DNA of 64,000 nucleotides from Protopterus annectens (GCF_019279795.1 NC_056738.1:406114745-406178744); one strand, 5' to 3'; numbered from the stretch's first letter, positions 45,345-59,119 are shown. The notes: generated from the sequence alone by a model not told the origin. Numbers and translations are program-made.

Positions 45345-47400
45345 TGTCTTCTGCATTCATTCATTCAGCTAGAGACTCCATCAAATTTTCTTAAAATTCC
45401 AGGATATGAATCCTTAATTTAGCCAGCTGTGGGAAACATTCTTACAATTTCAGGATCTAAATCCCTAATGTGGCCAGCTATGGTAAGAGTTCTTACTATT
45501 TCAGGATCTGAATCCCTAATTTAGCCAGCTGTGGTAAGAGTTCTTAAAATTTCAGGATATGACTCCCTAATTTAGCCTATTGTAGTAATAGTTTTTACAG
45601 TTCCAGGATTTGAATCTTTAACTTAGCCAGCTATGTAAGAGTTCTTACCATTTAAAGGTCTGATTCTCTATTTTAGCCAGCTGTGGTAAGAGTTCTTAGA
45701 TTTCAGGATATGAAACCCTAATTTAACCCAGTGTGATACGAGTTCTTTTAATTTCAGGATCTGAGTCCCTAGCTTAGCCAGCTATGGAAAGAGTTCTTAG
45801 AGTTTCAGAATTTGAATCCATAATGTAGCCAGATGTGGTAAGAATTCTTATAGTTCTGTGGTAAGTGTTCTTACAATTTTAGGATATAAATCCGTAATGT
45901 AGCCAGATATGGGAAGAATTCTTACAGTTTCAGGATCTGAATCTGTATGTTAGCTGTGGTTAAGACATCTTATAGTTTCAGGATCTGAATCCCTAATTTA
46001 ACTAATTGTGGCAAGAGTTCTTCAAACAGCAGCATTTGAATCAATCACTAATTAAGCCAGCTGTGGTAAGATTTCTTAAAATTTCAGGATATGAGTCCCT
46101 AATTTAGCCAGTTGTGGTAAGAGTTTTTAGAATTCCAGGATATGAATCCTTTAACTTAACCAGCTAGGTAAGAGTTCTTGCCATTTCAATGTCTGAGTCT
46201 CTTTTTTAGCCAGATGTAGTAAGAGTTCTTAGATTTGCAGCATACGAATCCCTAATTTAGCCCACTGTTGTAAGAGTTCTTTCAGTTTTAGGATCTGAGC
46301 CCCTAGTTTAGCCAGCTGTGGAAAAAGTTCTTAGGGTTTCAGGATCTGAATTCATAATATAGCCAAATGTGGCAAGAATTATTACAGGTCTATAGCAGGA
46401 GCTCTTACAATTGTAGGATATGAATTCTTGATGTAGCCAGATGTAAGTATTCTTACAGTGTCAGGATCTGGATTTCTATGCCAGACAGCTGTGATTAAGA
46501 GTTCTTACAGTTTCAGGATCTGAATCCCTAATTTACCCAGTTGTGGTAAAACTTCTTACAATTCCAGGATTTGACTCCCTAATGTAGCCAACTGTGGTAA
46601 GAGTTCTTACAGTTCTAGGATCTGAACCCCTGATTTAGCCAGTTGTGGTAAAACTTTTTATAGTTCCATGATCTGAAGCCCTAATGTAGCCAGCTATGGT
46701 AAGAGCTCTTGCAGTTCTAGGATCTGAATCCCCAGTTTAGTCAGCTGTGGTTAAATGTTCTTACAGTTCTAGGATCTGAACCCCTGATTTACCCAGTTGT
46801 GGTAAAACATCTTACAGTTCCATGATCTGAATCCCTAATGTAGCCAGCTGATGTAAGAGTTCTTGCAGTTCTAGGATCTGAATCCTTAATTTATCCAGCT
46901 GTGGTAAGAGTTCTTAGAATTCTAAGATCTGAATCCTCAGTTTAGCCAGCTCTGGTTAAAAGTTCTTACAGTTTCAGGATCTGTATCCATAATTTAGTCA
47001 GTTGTGGTGTAACTTCTTACAATTCCAGGATATGAATCCGTAATTTAGCCAGCTGTAGTAAGAGTTATTACAATTCCAGGATATGAATCCCTAATTTAGC
47101 TGGCTGTTGTAAGAGTTCTTATAATTACAGGATCTGAATCCCTAATTTAGCTAGCTGTGGTAAGAGTTATTATGATTCCAGGATCTGAATCCCTAATTTA
47201 GTCAGCTGTGTTAAGATTTCTTACAATTCCAGGATATGAATCCCTAATTTAGCCAGCTGTGGTAAGAGTTATTTGATTCCAGGACCTGAATCCCTAATTT
47301 AGTCAACTGTGTTAAGATTTCTTACAATTTCAGGATATGAATCCCTAATTTAGCCAGCTGTGGTAAGAGTACTTATAATTCCAGGATCTGAATCCAGCTG
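45345..47400 (+). repeat. Minisatellite, ~51 bp unit, about 40 copies
   Basis: The unit reads approximately CCCTAATTTAGCCAGCTGTG, GTAAGAGTTCTTACA, ATTCCAGGATCTGAAT. Units vary by substitution and small indels. The array is most regular at its right end (47050-47400) and most diverged at the left, and a few units carry an extra AGTTCTTACAGTTCT-like piece. Confidence 0.95.
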
Positions 47401-50400
47401 TGGAAAAGGTTGACCCATTGTCACTGCTAGTACTGTCTTTTCTTTAGTCTTCTGCAGCTCAGAAACCTTTCTCCAGAATCTTCTCAGTAATCATTACTCC
47501 TCAGCTTCTCCTCTGATATAAATAATCTTCGAAATCTTTTACAACTTTATTTATAGACTGCCAGTATCCACTGACCAGCTGCATAATCTAGTGATTATGA
47601 ATGAATGCAGTGAGATTGTATATTTTATTTGCTTATTTATTTATTTTTTATCCCTAAACTACCAATTTTAGTTGGTACCTGAGAAAGCAATAGAATTTTT
47701 TTTTTTTACCAATCCATACTAATGCGTTCTAACCCATATCCCTGCCCCTACTCCTACCCCCAACTCTACACCTTACCTTTAAAAAAACTTTCTGCAATGC
47801 CCCCATCACTGTTCAGGCAGATTAAATCAGAATGGAAGTGGTAGGGCTTACCTTTCCATAACATTACCACTGTTCAAGTATATCAGGCCTGAATGTGGGG
47901 GCATTGGTTTAGGGAGCTCAAAAGGAAAATACTTTCCTTTTGCAATCTTTTTTGTTTTCAATATTTTTTGATCTTCAGTTAATTGTTTTTTTCATAATGC
48001 AAGACTCAAACAGATGTGTTTTGATGCTTTTGCATTTCAATCTCTTGTCATACACTCAGCATGGCATATGCATTCATGGTTCATGTACTACCAGGTATGC
48101 TATTGTCCACATAATTCATTTCTTTTTTACAACTGTATGGCCCCTTTGAGCAATATCCTTCAAGATGAGTTAGTAATGTGCACGATCGCATCTATGCATA
48201 TTTTTTTCCATGATATAGTGTATATGCATCTTTTGGTGTGATCATTCTTGTGATTTATTGTTATTTATGTACTATTATATTATGTATAAAATATTTGTCA
48301 TATTATGTTCATTTCTTACAGTTAAGTTCTTCACACACTGATATTTGTCTCTTCTCTAAAATATTTCTGATATAATCATCTTTGTTTTGACACTATCATA
48401 CATGAGATTCTGGTAGCCCATGCTGAGTATTTTCATTAAATGTTTACATTGTTTATAAATCTTATGCTATAAATGGCATAATGTATTTCATATTTACATC
48501 TTATGCAGTATTATATGTAATATTCAGTGGCAGCCCTCAGCTAAATCCTGTTTTTTTTTTGATAGGCCTTCATAACTGAGGCAATGGATGCTCTAGAACT
48601 TTGATTCAAATAAGTGTTGTGTTCATAAACATTTTCCAGTACTTCTGAGGTGCCCTTGTGCTTAGCTGTATACATATAATTCTGCAACATTTGCTGCCAT
48701 ACATCTGTATTAATTGAGTATGTTTTCCAGCAGTGTGGTTGTAGCAAGAATAATTTCTGCTAGGCTTAAGTAATTTAATGCAGTGCAGATGCACATTTGA
48801 AATTTGTTGTAATAACTTGTTCAAATCCATATAAGAATAATTTTCCCTTGTGTTATGTATGGAATCAAATTGTCTGACAAAACTCGAAATAAAACAACCG
48901 TGCAACATTGACCAAGAGAATTCAGACTTTCCAGAAAAGACTGTAGACTGCTCAAAGGTTATAAGGATATACTTCAATAACAGTATCGTATGTATGTCAC
49001 TGGTCAGCATTTGAAGCACTGAAGTACTGAATGTATATAATTATTTCCAGCTATTCATTAGCAGATATGCCAGTGGTTTAATTCTTTTATTGCTTATGTT
49101 TCCATTGTATGTATGGAAAGTATAAAGTTGTAAAAAATTATTTTGGAAAAATTTTTAATGTTCTATTTATTATCCTGATGCTGGATTTATGTATGTCCTT
49201 AAGATTGTTGTTGTTGTGTTATGGTTATAAAGTGTCAATTTTCCTGTGTAATTTCATGTATCACAAAATGGTCTTCTGTCAGTTTCATTGATTTTAAGCT
49301 TTTTTTCACATGTAGTCATAACTCATCGGTATGTAATTTTCTGCTATGAGAAATGGCTTGTTACACCTGTTTTGTATTTGGTAGATTTACTGTAGCTTTC
49401 AGAAGAAACATTTTTCATGTTAAGTTGAGTAATTTCTGCCATACCACATGCTACTTTTCTCTGCCGATCATTTGATTTCTTGAGCAATTTTGGGCTTTTT
49501 CTACACACGCTAGATCTGATTTGAGGTTATGTTCATTTGTTTTGATTGCTTTATACAGGTCTGCTTCAATTTTAGTTATAGGTCTTCTTTTGCATTTGTG
49601 GTTTGTTTGGAGACAGACACCTGCAGGATGTATTTTTATCTTGTTATTCTTTGCAGTACATATAATTACTTACATCCTTCTGTGTTTAGTAGTAGAGTTC
49701 CTCTAATATTTGGTATCATTAAGTACGTTTCCTATAGTTTATGGTGTATGTTCTGTTGTTGCATGTACTTGTGACTATGCTCTATGTTCTCAGAGTCCAT
49801 TGCCCTGTTCTGAAAAGGTGATGCTTACAGGGGCAGATGGTGTGTTACAAGGGCAACTCTGGTGCTTTAATGATGTCTGAAAGTAACACCACTTCTGCTT
49901 TTATAACAAAATTTATACATATATACAACTTAAGTCATTCCTTTTATGTATATTTTCGGTAAGGGGGATATGAAATGCTTAATCATGTAAGTCTGCATAT
50001 TTATTCATTATTTCTGATGTAATGTAGATTTATAGAAACCGTGTAGGAGTCTTTTTATTGTTTATATGTTTAAGTGGTACTTTTTATCCATAATATTAGA
50101 CTACTGCTCCAGTTAATGCATTTAGGATTATCTTTTAAGGTTTTACTGATGCATACATACACATACACACATTCACCCATAGGACAGTGTTCATAGTCTG
50201 GGGCTTTGCATTTTCATAGTGGTGATCCGCAAAGATCCGGACTTTCAGGATGACTACAGAAATGCAGAGGACTTTTTTATGAAAACACCCCTGCCCAGCC
50301 CCATTGCAAAAGAGTAATATGCTTAACACATAAGTGATAGGGGAACAATTACTACTCTGTTGAGGGGCTTTATGCATACACGTATGAGTATGATTCATAG

Positions 50401-50500
50401 ACATGGATCTATAATGAGCTCATTAGCATGCAAAGTGTGTAAACAGCCCTGAACTTCAGTAAGCAACAGTTTTCAGGGAGAATACAAAGATAAAAGGGGA
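47401..50500. other. Unassigned AT-rich DNA
   Basis: Minus-strand frames around 48606-49019 (137 codons) are long for random DNA, but no family was recognised. No terminal repeats seen. Confidence 0.35.
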
Positions 50501-50504
50501 GATT

Positions 50505-51270
50505 AGTTGGTGCTTCTACATATCTGGATATTTTACTGAAGAAGCTGCTTGGGGAAATGTTTCATTCTGATATTTGTGCAGACCTGGATATTGTACTGAA
50601 GGGGTCACCTGGATGAATGTTTCATTTTAGTGCTTGTGCATACCTGGACATTGTACCGAAGGGGTCACTTATAGAAATATTTCATTTTAGTGCTTGTGCA
50701 TACCTGGACATTGTACTGAGGGGGTTGCTTGGAGAAATGCTTCATTTTGGTGCTTGTGCATACTTGGACATTGTACTGAGGGGGTCACTTGGGGGACTGT
50801 CTCATTTTAGTGCTTGTGCATACCTGGACATTGTACTGAAGAGGTTGCTTGGGGAAATGTTTCATTTTGGTGCTTGTGCAAACCTGGACTTGTTACTCAC
50901 AGGGTCACTAGGGGAAATGTTTCATTTTGGTGCTTGAACATACCTGGACATGATACCGAAAAGGTTGTGTGGGCAAGTGTTTCATTTCAGTGCTTGTGGA
51001 CACTAGGGCATGCTACTGAAAGGATCACTTGCATAATTTTTTTTTAGTGCTTATGTATAATAAGAAATGTTACTGAAGGGGTTGCTTATGAAATAATTTA
51101 TTTTTGTGTGTCAGGAAAGTGCTTATGCAGACATGGTCAGACTGCTGAAGTGGTTGATGGGCAAAATAAATTATTGTGTCATTTTAGTGCTTGTGTATAC
51201 TTAATACAAAGTAATGATGGGGTTGCAAGGGGTCAGGAAGTGCTTATCATACTTGAACAAACTACTGAAG
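50505..51270 (+). repeat. Minisatellite, 60 bp unit, about 12 copies
   Basis: The unit reads approximately TTTCATTTTAGTGCTTGTGC, ATACCTGGACATTGTACTGA, AGGGGTCACTTGGGGAAATG. The period is a multiple of three, so a repeated 20-residue frame (HFSACAYLDIVLRGSLGEMF) stays open for 107 codons at 50617-50937. Copies beyond 51000 are shortened. Confidence 0.95.
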
Positions 51271-54200
51271 GGATGTCTGGGGGCAAGTTCACGGATTGCA
51301 ACTCCAATATCAAAGGTGAAGTACCACATTTAAAAAGGAATGTCAGTACAACACAGATGTCAGACTAGGAACACAAAACTGCCTCATTAGCATACTACTC
51401 TTTTACAACATTTTTCACTTCTTATTATTTTTCAGGCCTTGCACATTAGCATAAATGGCCTCTATGAACTGTACCTTTACTACACTCATTCGTAGGCATC
51501 AGGAATACACCTATTGCATTTGCACAAGTGACTATGAATACTGACCATAGCTTTTATGGTTGCTATTACTGTTAGCATTTCAGTACTAGATTGTGCTGGA
51601 AATTGTATATGAACATGTGTATTATTAATAATCCCAAAATACAATACATATCTATGCTTCCTAAAAAGTCAAGATTAGTTGTTAACAGTACTCTCCTTTT
51701 CGTTGCATGTTAAAAACACTTTCATATTTTAAAGGAATTTCTGCAACGAAGGATTATCAGTGTGAGCAAAAAAGGTAGTACCGCAGACACCACTAATATC
51801 TAAAATCACTGACGGTTCTTTATGCATTCCTAAATAGTTGATTTTTGTAGGCAGTTTCATACTATGAATGATTAAACACAAACTGCACATATTGTTTTTT
51901 TTCCCATATCACATTGCATGATATGTAACAAGAAATACTGTCACCTTTAAAAGCCATAGCTTATGCAATAGAGCTGTACTATTCCACTGGGTCTTATTAC
52001 TTACTGTTTTCATCACATAACTTTATCTTTAAATTCAAAATTCTACCATATGGAAAAGTAATAAAATGTCTAATTGTATGTAAATACAGGTAATGTTATT
52101 TGTGAGTACACAATCTCCGAGCCTTGGAGAATTTGCCTACCTACTGAAATCCATATATGTTGTTTTATTATTCCTAGAGCAGACATTTGTGCCTCAATAA
52201 CAAGTTTAATTTTTGTTTAGGCATTATTTAACATGCATGTAGTCATATAATTATGCTTTAAATATTTCTGTCTGCTGCTGTTTGTTGCACAGCAAATTAC
52301 ATTTGCCAGTCTTTATGAGACACAGTAACATCATAAGTTTTCTAACAGTGTATTTCATAATCTGCATATGTCTTATTTAAATCTACTGATATGTAAATTA
52401 ATTTTTATATGCGGAGACTCGTGACTGTATCTTCATGAATCATATTGAATATTTGCTCACATAGCTCAGTGCATGTAACTTCTTTGACTTACTGATTTTT
52501 TTTGTTTTCTGATTACTTTTTTTACATGCAAATCATGATATGTCATGATATATGTCAGTCTGCCTTATTTTAAATGATTGTTTAATTTTAAATATTACAT
52601 TTATTTTTACCACTAAACATCACAGGTAACTCTGCATGTTACTTTAACTATAATATAAAAGTGTAATGTGGAATACCAGCTATTAAAGTATGTTTATCAT
52701 TTTAATAATTCATAACAATACAGGGACAAAACATTGGGCTATAAGAAATTTGTGTTAAGAAAAATTAATCAAATATTACATTCAAAACTGTATTTGTAAC
52801 TTGGATAATTTACCCATTCTTGTATTCTGTGTTTCATTCAAAGTCAGTACAGCTCCTCCACTGCAGGTATAATTAGTCTTCTTAGTAAAATGTGACCGTG
52901 ATTGAATATTAAATTCCAGTGTTGGTATTTAATCAATAAAAATGACTTACCTGGCTTATCACTTCAAATTATTACAATATGGGTCACTTTTAAGAAAACC
53001 AGCAACCATTATTTATCATTCTTTTTGTGTTCTTTTTCAGATCGGATTTAGTCTCAGTTTTTTTTTTCACGTGCCTTATTTTGTAAAGCTATAAAATTGT
53101 CTGTATCCAAACCCTTCTTTATTTTTTAACCAGTTCCTTTTCACTAACCATTATATTAAACAAAACACTAAATATACTATAACAAGCAGTTAGGAACTGT
53201 TGAGTTAAGAAGCCTTGTGACTTTACGAAAAAATGTTTAGCTTCCTATCAGTGTGTAGTATGACAATACGGGTTTTACTAGCCTTTTGTACAATTAGTGC
53301 ACTTTCTGCTGTTTCAGGCTAGAGAGTAAACTCAGGAATTCTGATATCAAATCACTGTGGCCATGTTTCAGTCTGATGGAAGTGGGATGGGAATATTTGT
53401 CCAATACTGAGACATATCGTTTCAATGGATGGAGCATTACCGTAACAGCCATAAATATTTGCATACAGCTCACCCTTCAGTGTGGAAAATGTTAGCATAA
53501 ACAGTGCAATAATGGAGCTGTCAATGCTTTCAATAAAGCAAGGCTTCTTGGTTACCCTAGAATTATTGTGTTTGGTAAATGTTTATGGCCTGAAGAAGCT
53601 TTATGTAAGCCATTCTAACTCACATGTTCCTGTCGATAAATGCTTTTATTCAGTACTTTTACTACAGGAAATATTACTTGAGAATCAAACTTTCAAACCG
53701 AAAGAAAAGTCTCTCATAGATGAACATTTTAGTATAAAATTGTGTAGTAACAGTATAATAACAATTTTTCTGATTAGAAGTACTGCATATTATTTTAAAG
53801 TATATAAAAGAGAAGACCCGGGCTTGCTGTTTCATTAAAACACATAACAAAAAAGTTCATAACTTTTACTGCCAACTCCATTGTTTCTTGTATCAACTCC
53901 TAAAATATCTGTCCAGTATTAACACTCACAAATATCTATTCAACATCAGACATTAATATAGAAATCGTAGCCACAGTACACCGTTCCTTATTCAATGATA
54001 ACTCAGTCTTTAGAGACAGCATTAAAAAATGAATGGGGAAAAAATCTCAACATTCATGAAATTCACTGATTGCTAAGAAATGTTCCTGTTTTTGAATATA
54101 CATAATGTTCAGTTGCGTGGGTTATCTAACTTTCTTCAGGCTAGATACTTTCAGCCTGCATTTATTACTTTACTCTGACTTTGTTTGGATAAAAGTTGTT

Positions 54201-55680
54201 TCTGTCATAATTTATCAATAGTAGGCTTGGAGAGTTTGGTGCCGTCTTGCATTCTTATTATCCTTGATGACTATGGTCATTCTACTCCACATCTATATTC
54301 TGTTTCTCTGTTCTGCAGATCACTTCATCTTCTGCCTCATTTGGTCTGCCTTTCTTTTGGTCTGCTGATAAATCATGTCAGCTCTGACAGTATAAAGATT
54401 TGCACACTAATGTTCTCAATTTTAACACAGTTTTTGTGAAATAACAGATGCTGTATAGCTGTTTATTGCTCTGTCTTATCTATCTATGCGTGTACAAGAC
54501 ATTAGCTCAGTAAAAAATTACTTTAACTAAAGGAGTGTCATTGCATGGCACATTCCTAAAGTAGATAGTATGTATGAGTATAAGCAATCAGTATTAATGC
54601 ATTTCTTATAATGCAAAAGCTAAACAAATACAGTATAAATAAATGGTTTCTTATTGCTGTTTAAAAGGAGACTTCTTTACATGAGAGCCATAGATAAACT
54701 GTTAAATTTCTACACGGGCTGAACACAGTTCTATTCTTTCTGCATTAATCTTATAATGTTTTGTTTATTTTGACAATAATGAATTGTTTATTAATAGCTG
54801 TTTCCACATGCTGCCAGACGTTTTTCACTGCAATAATGATTAACTACTTCTTATTCATGTACTGATAACAGCATTTCTCTCCTTTGAAATTCTGAAATTT
54901 ATAATCTGTTCTTTGTAGCAGGAAATGATCAAAGAAGAGTTGGATTCTAATTTATTCTGTGCAGCAGGAAAGGAATTGTGCTGAGTCAAGGTAGTTCAAA
55001 CTAGGATCTAATTAATGTACGATTAATAAGTGAATAGCAGTGAGTTTTATGAAATGTTACTCTGTTGAATGCTCCCTTTTTGGCAACATATAGTATACTT
55101 AAACTGACAAAGACATGACAGGAAATGGCCTCTAACAATTGGAATCATCTTTCATATGTGATGAATTTGATGTCTGTAATATTAGCAATGCAGACTGCTA
55201 AAGAAGTTCATGCATAAATAAAGGATTGGAGAATAAGAATTTTAATGTTATGGAATAGGTCCTATTTCCCAACAAGAGGTTTGCGCTTTTGGACCTTTAG
55301 AACATAGAGAAGCACTAATGAGAGGAGTACAAATATTAGAGTAAATGCAGGAGATAAAGAAAAAAAGGTATTAAGTTAAGAGGCTTATTAAATAACTTAG
55401 AACCAAAGCAAAGCAAGCACACTCCACGAAATTACCAAAAAACAAATGATAGCCAAGAGAAAGACAGGGCACATGATATAATCTTTATGATGCCAATGTG
55501 CCAACTGTATTTTTTTTCTCTATAATTTCTTTGTATAATATGAATGACATATAAATCACTAGCTAGCTTATTACCCTAAAAGCAATTTATCCATGTATAG
55601 TATCCCTTTTTAAAGATACTTTTTAGGTTGCTTTACTTCAGTGAGTGTATGTCTCATTGGACACTGAGGTAAGGAATTTT
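51271..55680. other. Unassigned AT-rich DNA, the longest stretch without recognised repeats
   Basis: No transposon relic, tandem repeat or splice-bounded exon is recognised. Contains words such as ATGCAAAT (52526) and several TAATTA, but these are expected in AT-rich DNA. A 118-codon frame at 53482-53838 has no recognisable motif. Confidence 0.4.
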
Positions 55681-55689
55681 TCCTTTAAC

Positions 55690-55940
55690 AATAATGTTGT
55701 ACAGTATGGGTGTTTGTATATTTAAAGAAGCTGAGGTGTGGGGTGTTCTCTTCCAAAACAATGCTTTACTTATGTGGTGTTCATGAGATTGTGGATGTGT
55801 GGGATATTGAAATTTTCACTTTACCCCTACTGTGTGATCTAGAAGTTAGCATAACTGCAGATGTAAGCGTATGGGGGCACAAGGGGGTTGCACCCTTGCA
55901 AAATATTGTTTTGCTTACATAATGTGGTATTTGTGTGTTG
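55690..55940 (-). repeat. GC-rich-core dispersed repeat, diverged
   Basis: Minus strand reads TGCAAGGGTGCAACCCCCTT, GTGCCCCCATACGC, then TTACATCTGC. The core order matches the other copies, but the flanks do not. Confidence 0.45.
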
Positions 55941-56037
55941 TTGGCATATATGGTATGATTATAGAACACTGGAGAAATAAAATGTTATCTTTATCCATGA
56001 CTTTGTGATGTATATATTACACACACATATGCATGCA

Positions 56038-56040
<3 letters not shown>

Positions 56041-56095
<55 letters not shown>
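56041..56095. repeat. (TG)n microsatellite
   Basis: About 26 TG units. Confidence 0.97.
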
Positions 56096-56098
<3 letters not shown>

Positions 56099-56294
56099 GG
56101 GAGTAGCATACATGTGTTAAGTTATAGCAATCACTTAAAATTAACATTACCTCTATAATAAAGACATTATGGTCTATTAGCACTTAAAATCATATTTTTT
56201 AAATATTAAAAAAATATATTTTGCCAAGTGAAACTTTTCATCCTTAGAATCATTTTTAGAACCAATGAATCAGTCTGATTTCTTCAATGCTCTT

Positions 56295-57930
56295 TCATCT
56301 GAAAAATGTAACGGGGAGTATTACATTGGACAACTGATCTTGCTTCATTTGGAGATGTAAATTCAGGATTTCTCGTACTATCTTTCCACAACTCTTCCAG
56401 ACTCTATTTTCTTTCAACAGGAGTGGGTCTGACATTTTTGGAATCCAGTGTTGCTGCACATCATTGCTAGAACCATCTTGAATGCTTGTTTGTCTTCTGA
56501 CTTTGGCATTTGCACAACTGCTCATTTTTTGGGGGTTTTTTTTTTTTTTTGGGTTTTTTTTATGGATCAAGTTCCAGATCCTCTGACATTAGAATATGGA
56601 CCATGCATTTCAAACTTGTCACTCTAATTTTTCATTTGCTTTTATTTAACTTGAAATTATGTCATGAGCTGTTTGGCAAATGTATCTTTCGCTCATCATG
56701 CTCTTCTCATGTCTGATCCCATACTAATGTATCATCAGTTATGTTTATACCTTCCAAACATTAATTTACTTGCACAACAGCCCTTTAGATCTGACAAAAA
56801 TACCAAATAGGTGTCTAAGGAATGCATGTCTTTTTAATGTATTAAATTTAAACACTTTGAATCTTACTATGTCTAACTTTATTTCCTGAAAATCTTGATT
56901 TAAATTTAGTACTGACAAATTGTGTTTAATATTTTGAGACCAAGTCTTCGGTGATAAGAAATGTGTTTATGTAATTTTTTTCATGTCTTGCAGATCAACC
57001 TAGCTATGAATCATATCATTCTTCACCATAGTGACCATACTATTCACCCATTCTGTTGACTCTAACTGCTTCTTAATGGCTCATGTTTTTATTGCTTCAT
57101 TTCCTGTTCAGCTTTACTTCTGAGTGCTATGGCTATTTTTCTAAAAACAAAAGTCACTGACACTGCATCAAGTTTTATTGATATATAGTATTTTCCTGCC
57201 AAAACCTCTAAGCTGGTATATAAAAGAGCATAGTTATAAAATATATCACTGCTATGGTTTGGAAGTATCTGGAATGACTGTTTGACTGTGTACATGATTA
57301 TCTGTACATGCAATCGTTCATTTTATGCTAAGTCATTTTACCATTCCTAGCATCTCAGGAGCCTCACAACCCAAGATATTAGGCAAACTCATTTCTGTAA
57401 TTGCAACTATTTGTAAATAACTCTGACTATTTTATCCCAGCACTGACATACTGGGAGTTTTTGACCTTCTGGTATCACCAAGTATCCAGAACAGGTTAAT
57501 AATATGGAGACAGCTTTGTCTTCAATGCCAAATAAATCTGACATACTCTGTAGTATATCTAGTTTAAAGCTGACATTCTGTCCATTAATTTTCAGTGTTT
57601 CTTTCCAATATCCTGACATGCATACCTGTCCAAGTGTTTCAGATCCATTTTAAGATTTCGCAATAATAAGTCTTTTTTTACTTCAACAGTGCTAACACAC
57701 AGTTAAATTTACAGCTCTATCAACAATGTGCAGATTTGAACTTATTTTGAACACATTTGCCTTTTTCAATGTATATATTTTGAAAATGTCATTTTCTGCC
57801 TCATATTCTTCAAGTTTGATTAAATGTGGGACAAATCTTCCAGTTATGTTTATAGCCATACTTACAGTAAGCCTTCATTTAAACAATGTGATCAGTCTTC
57901 CCTCAATGTAAGATTCTTATTTTCACATGG
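56295..57930 (-). pseudogene. Decayed gypsy gag-pol relic
   Basis: Minus strand, in order: zinc-knuckle remains (YCKYGYKHNWKICPTFNQT, GRK then HFQNIY) near 57890-57790; protease WKETLKINGQNVSFKLDILQ near 57600, where the DTG triplet reads DIL; GKYYISIKLDAVSVTFVFRK and AIALRSKAEQEMKQ near 57210-57095, the RT entry; a degraded TPFGRYRFxRLPFGI box near 56800; and ITDDTLVWDQT then EEHDERY near 56725-56680, the VDDILV catalytic box with EEHDERL. Last comes a WIPKMSDP..LLLKENRVW stretch near 56430. The same broad group as element 1, but far older and with no LTRs seen. Confidence 0.72.
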
Positions 57931-58347
57931 CTGTTTATATATCCATTACTTTCGCAGAGCATCCTATCTTTATTATTCATATTTCCTTATCATTTGTTTG
58001 ACATTTTTACATGCTTCCTTTCTTACTTGTACTTTCAATTATTAAGTACCAGGGCTTTTATAAGGTGAGGACTGTTTCTCTTAATAGCCTATCTCATACT
58101 TCATAATTTCTTATGCAATTAATTATCTTGTCTCTTATTAGAAAAGCATATAATTCATCAGATTCACAGTTTGGGCTCTGTTCTTCTGCTTAGTTACATA
58201 TAAATACAACATGAGCCATGTTATGCACTGAATCACCTCAAGCCTTTCTGCTAACCCAGTTGCATTTAGGAATACAATTAATTTATACTGGCCTTTTTTC
58301 CTGCAGTGTCCATGTTAACTATCTAGCCCTGCCCACCAAGCTGCTCC

Positions 58348-58523
58348 ATGGACTTGTTCATTTCTCAGGGTGAGGGCCTTTTGGTCCATTCATGGACTTG
58401 TTCATTTCTCAGGGTGAGGGCCTTTTGGTCCATTCATGGACTTGTTCATTTCTCAGGGTGAGGGCCTTTTGGTCCATTCATGGACTTGTTCATTTCTCAG
58501 GGTGAGGGCCTTTTGGTCCATTC
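58348..58523 (+). repeat. Four near-identical 44 bp tandem units
   Basis: Unit ATGGACTTGTTCATTTCTCA GGGTGAGGGCCTTTTGGTCC ATTC, four times with essentially no differences, then a partial unit. Homogeneity suggests recent expansion. Confidence 0.97.
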
Positions 58524-58736
58524 ATTTCTAGGGTAAGAGTCAAGCTGGCAGTGAGTGGGAGCTGCTATCTATATGTTGGAGGCTGGGGTTTTATAGTTTT
58601 AGCTTTAGTGACTTCGGTACATGCCTATTCATACCCAAGAGGCTGACATGCAACAGACTTTCATAATGTAAGTCCATGCCTCCATGTGAGATGCAGTCTA
58701 TCAGCCCTGTCCCTTGTAGGTTGTACCCTCCATGTG

Positions 58737-59070
58737 AATCCCAGCATACCTCTCAACTATACTGGTTTTCACAGAATGTCCAGATTTTTGCCTCATATTT
58801 TTGGTTTGTTTTACAGAAAGTTGTGGTTTTCTGGCAAATTAGTGGCAAATCATTAAAGACTGAAGTTAGAAAATAATGACATACAGTTGTTTCAGACTTC
58901 ATATTCTTCAGAAAAATTCATGCTAATGTAAAATCTGTTAATCTATCAACTTTCTAAGTTAATAAGAGCAATATTTAAAAATTGTCCCTACTTTTGGGCC
59001 TTTGTCCCACTTTTATTTATGGCTTTGTCCAGATTTCTTGCTCTAACAGGTTGAGAGGTACGAACCCCAG
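58737..59070. mobile_element. 318 bp hAT-like MITE
   Basis: Element 58745-59062 with terminal inverted repeats CATACCTCTCAACT and the inverse of GGTTGAGAGGTACG. Flanks AATCCCAG (58737-58744) and AACCCCAG (59063-59070) match at 7 of 8 bases. Paired TTTGTCCAGATTT-like words lie inside each end. No coding capacity. Confidence 0.82.
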
Positions 59071-59092
59071 TCTCCACCAGGACATCAGCCAT

Positions 59093-59117
59093 AGAGAGAG
59101 AGAGAGAGAAAGAGAGT
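59093..59117. repeat. (AG)n short microsatellite
   Basis: AG repeats with one AAAG interruption. Confidence 0.9.
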
Positions 59118-59119
59118 GA

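Noticed and set aside
45345..47400. CRISPR-like array
   Set aside because: Units are contiguous and diverged with no unique spacers, and the DNA is vertebrate; it is a minisatellite.
48606..49019. 137-codon minus-strand frame as a gene
   Set aside because: No motif recognised, AT-rich and low-complexity composition; kept only as unassigned DNA.
50505..51270. CRISPR-like array or repeat-protein gene
   Set aside because: No spacers; the open frame is explained by a 60 bp period, with no start context or splice signals.
52520..52535. Octamer ATGCAAAT as a regulatory site
   Set aside because: A single short word in AT-rich DNA is expected by chance.
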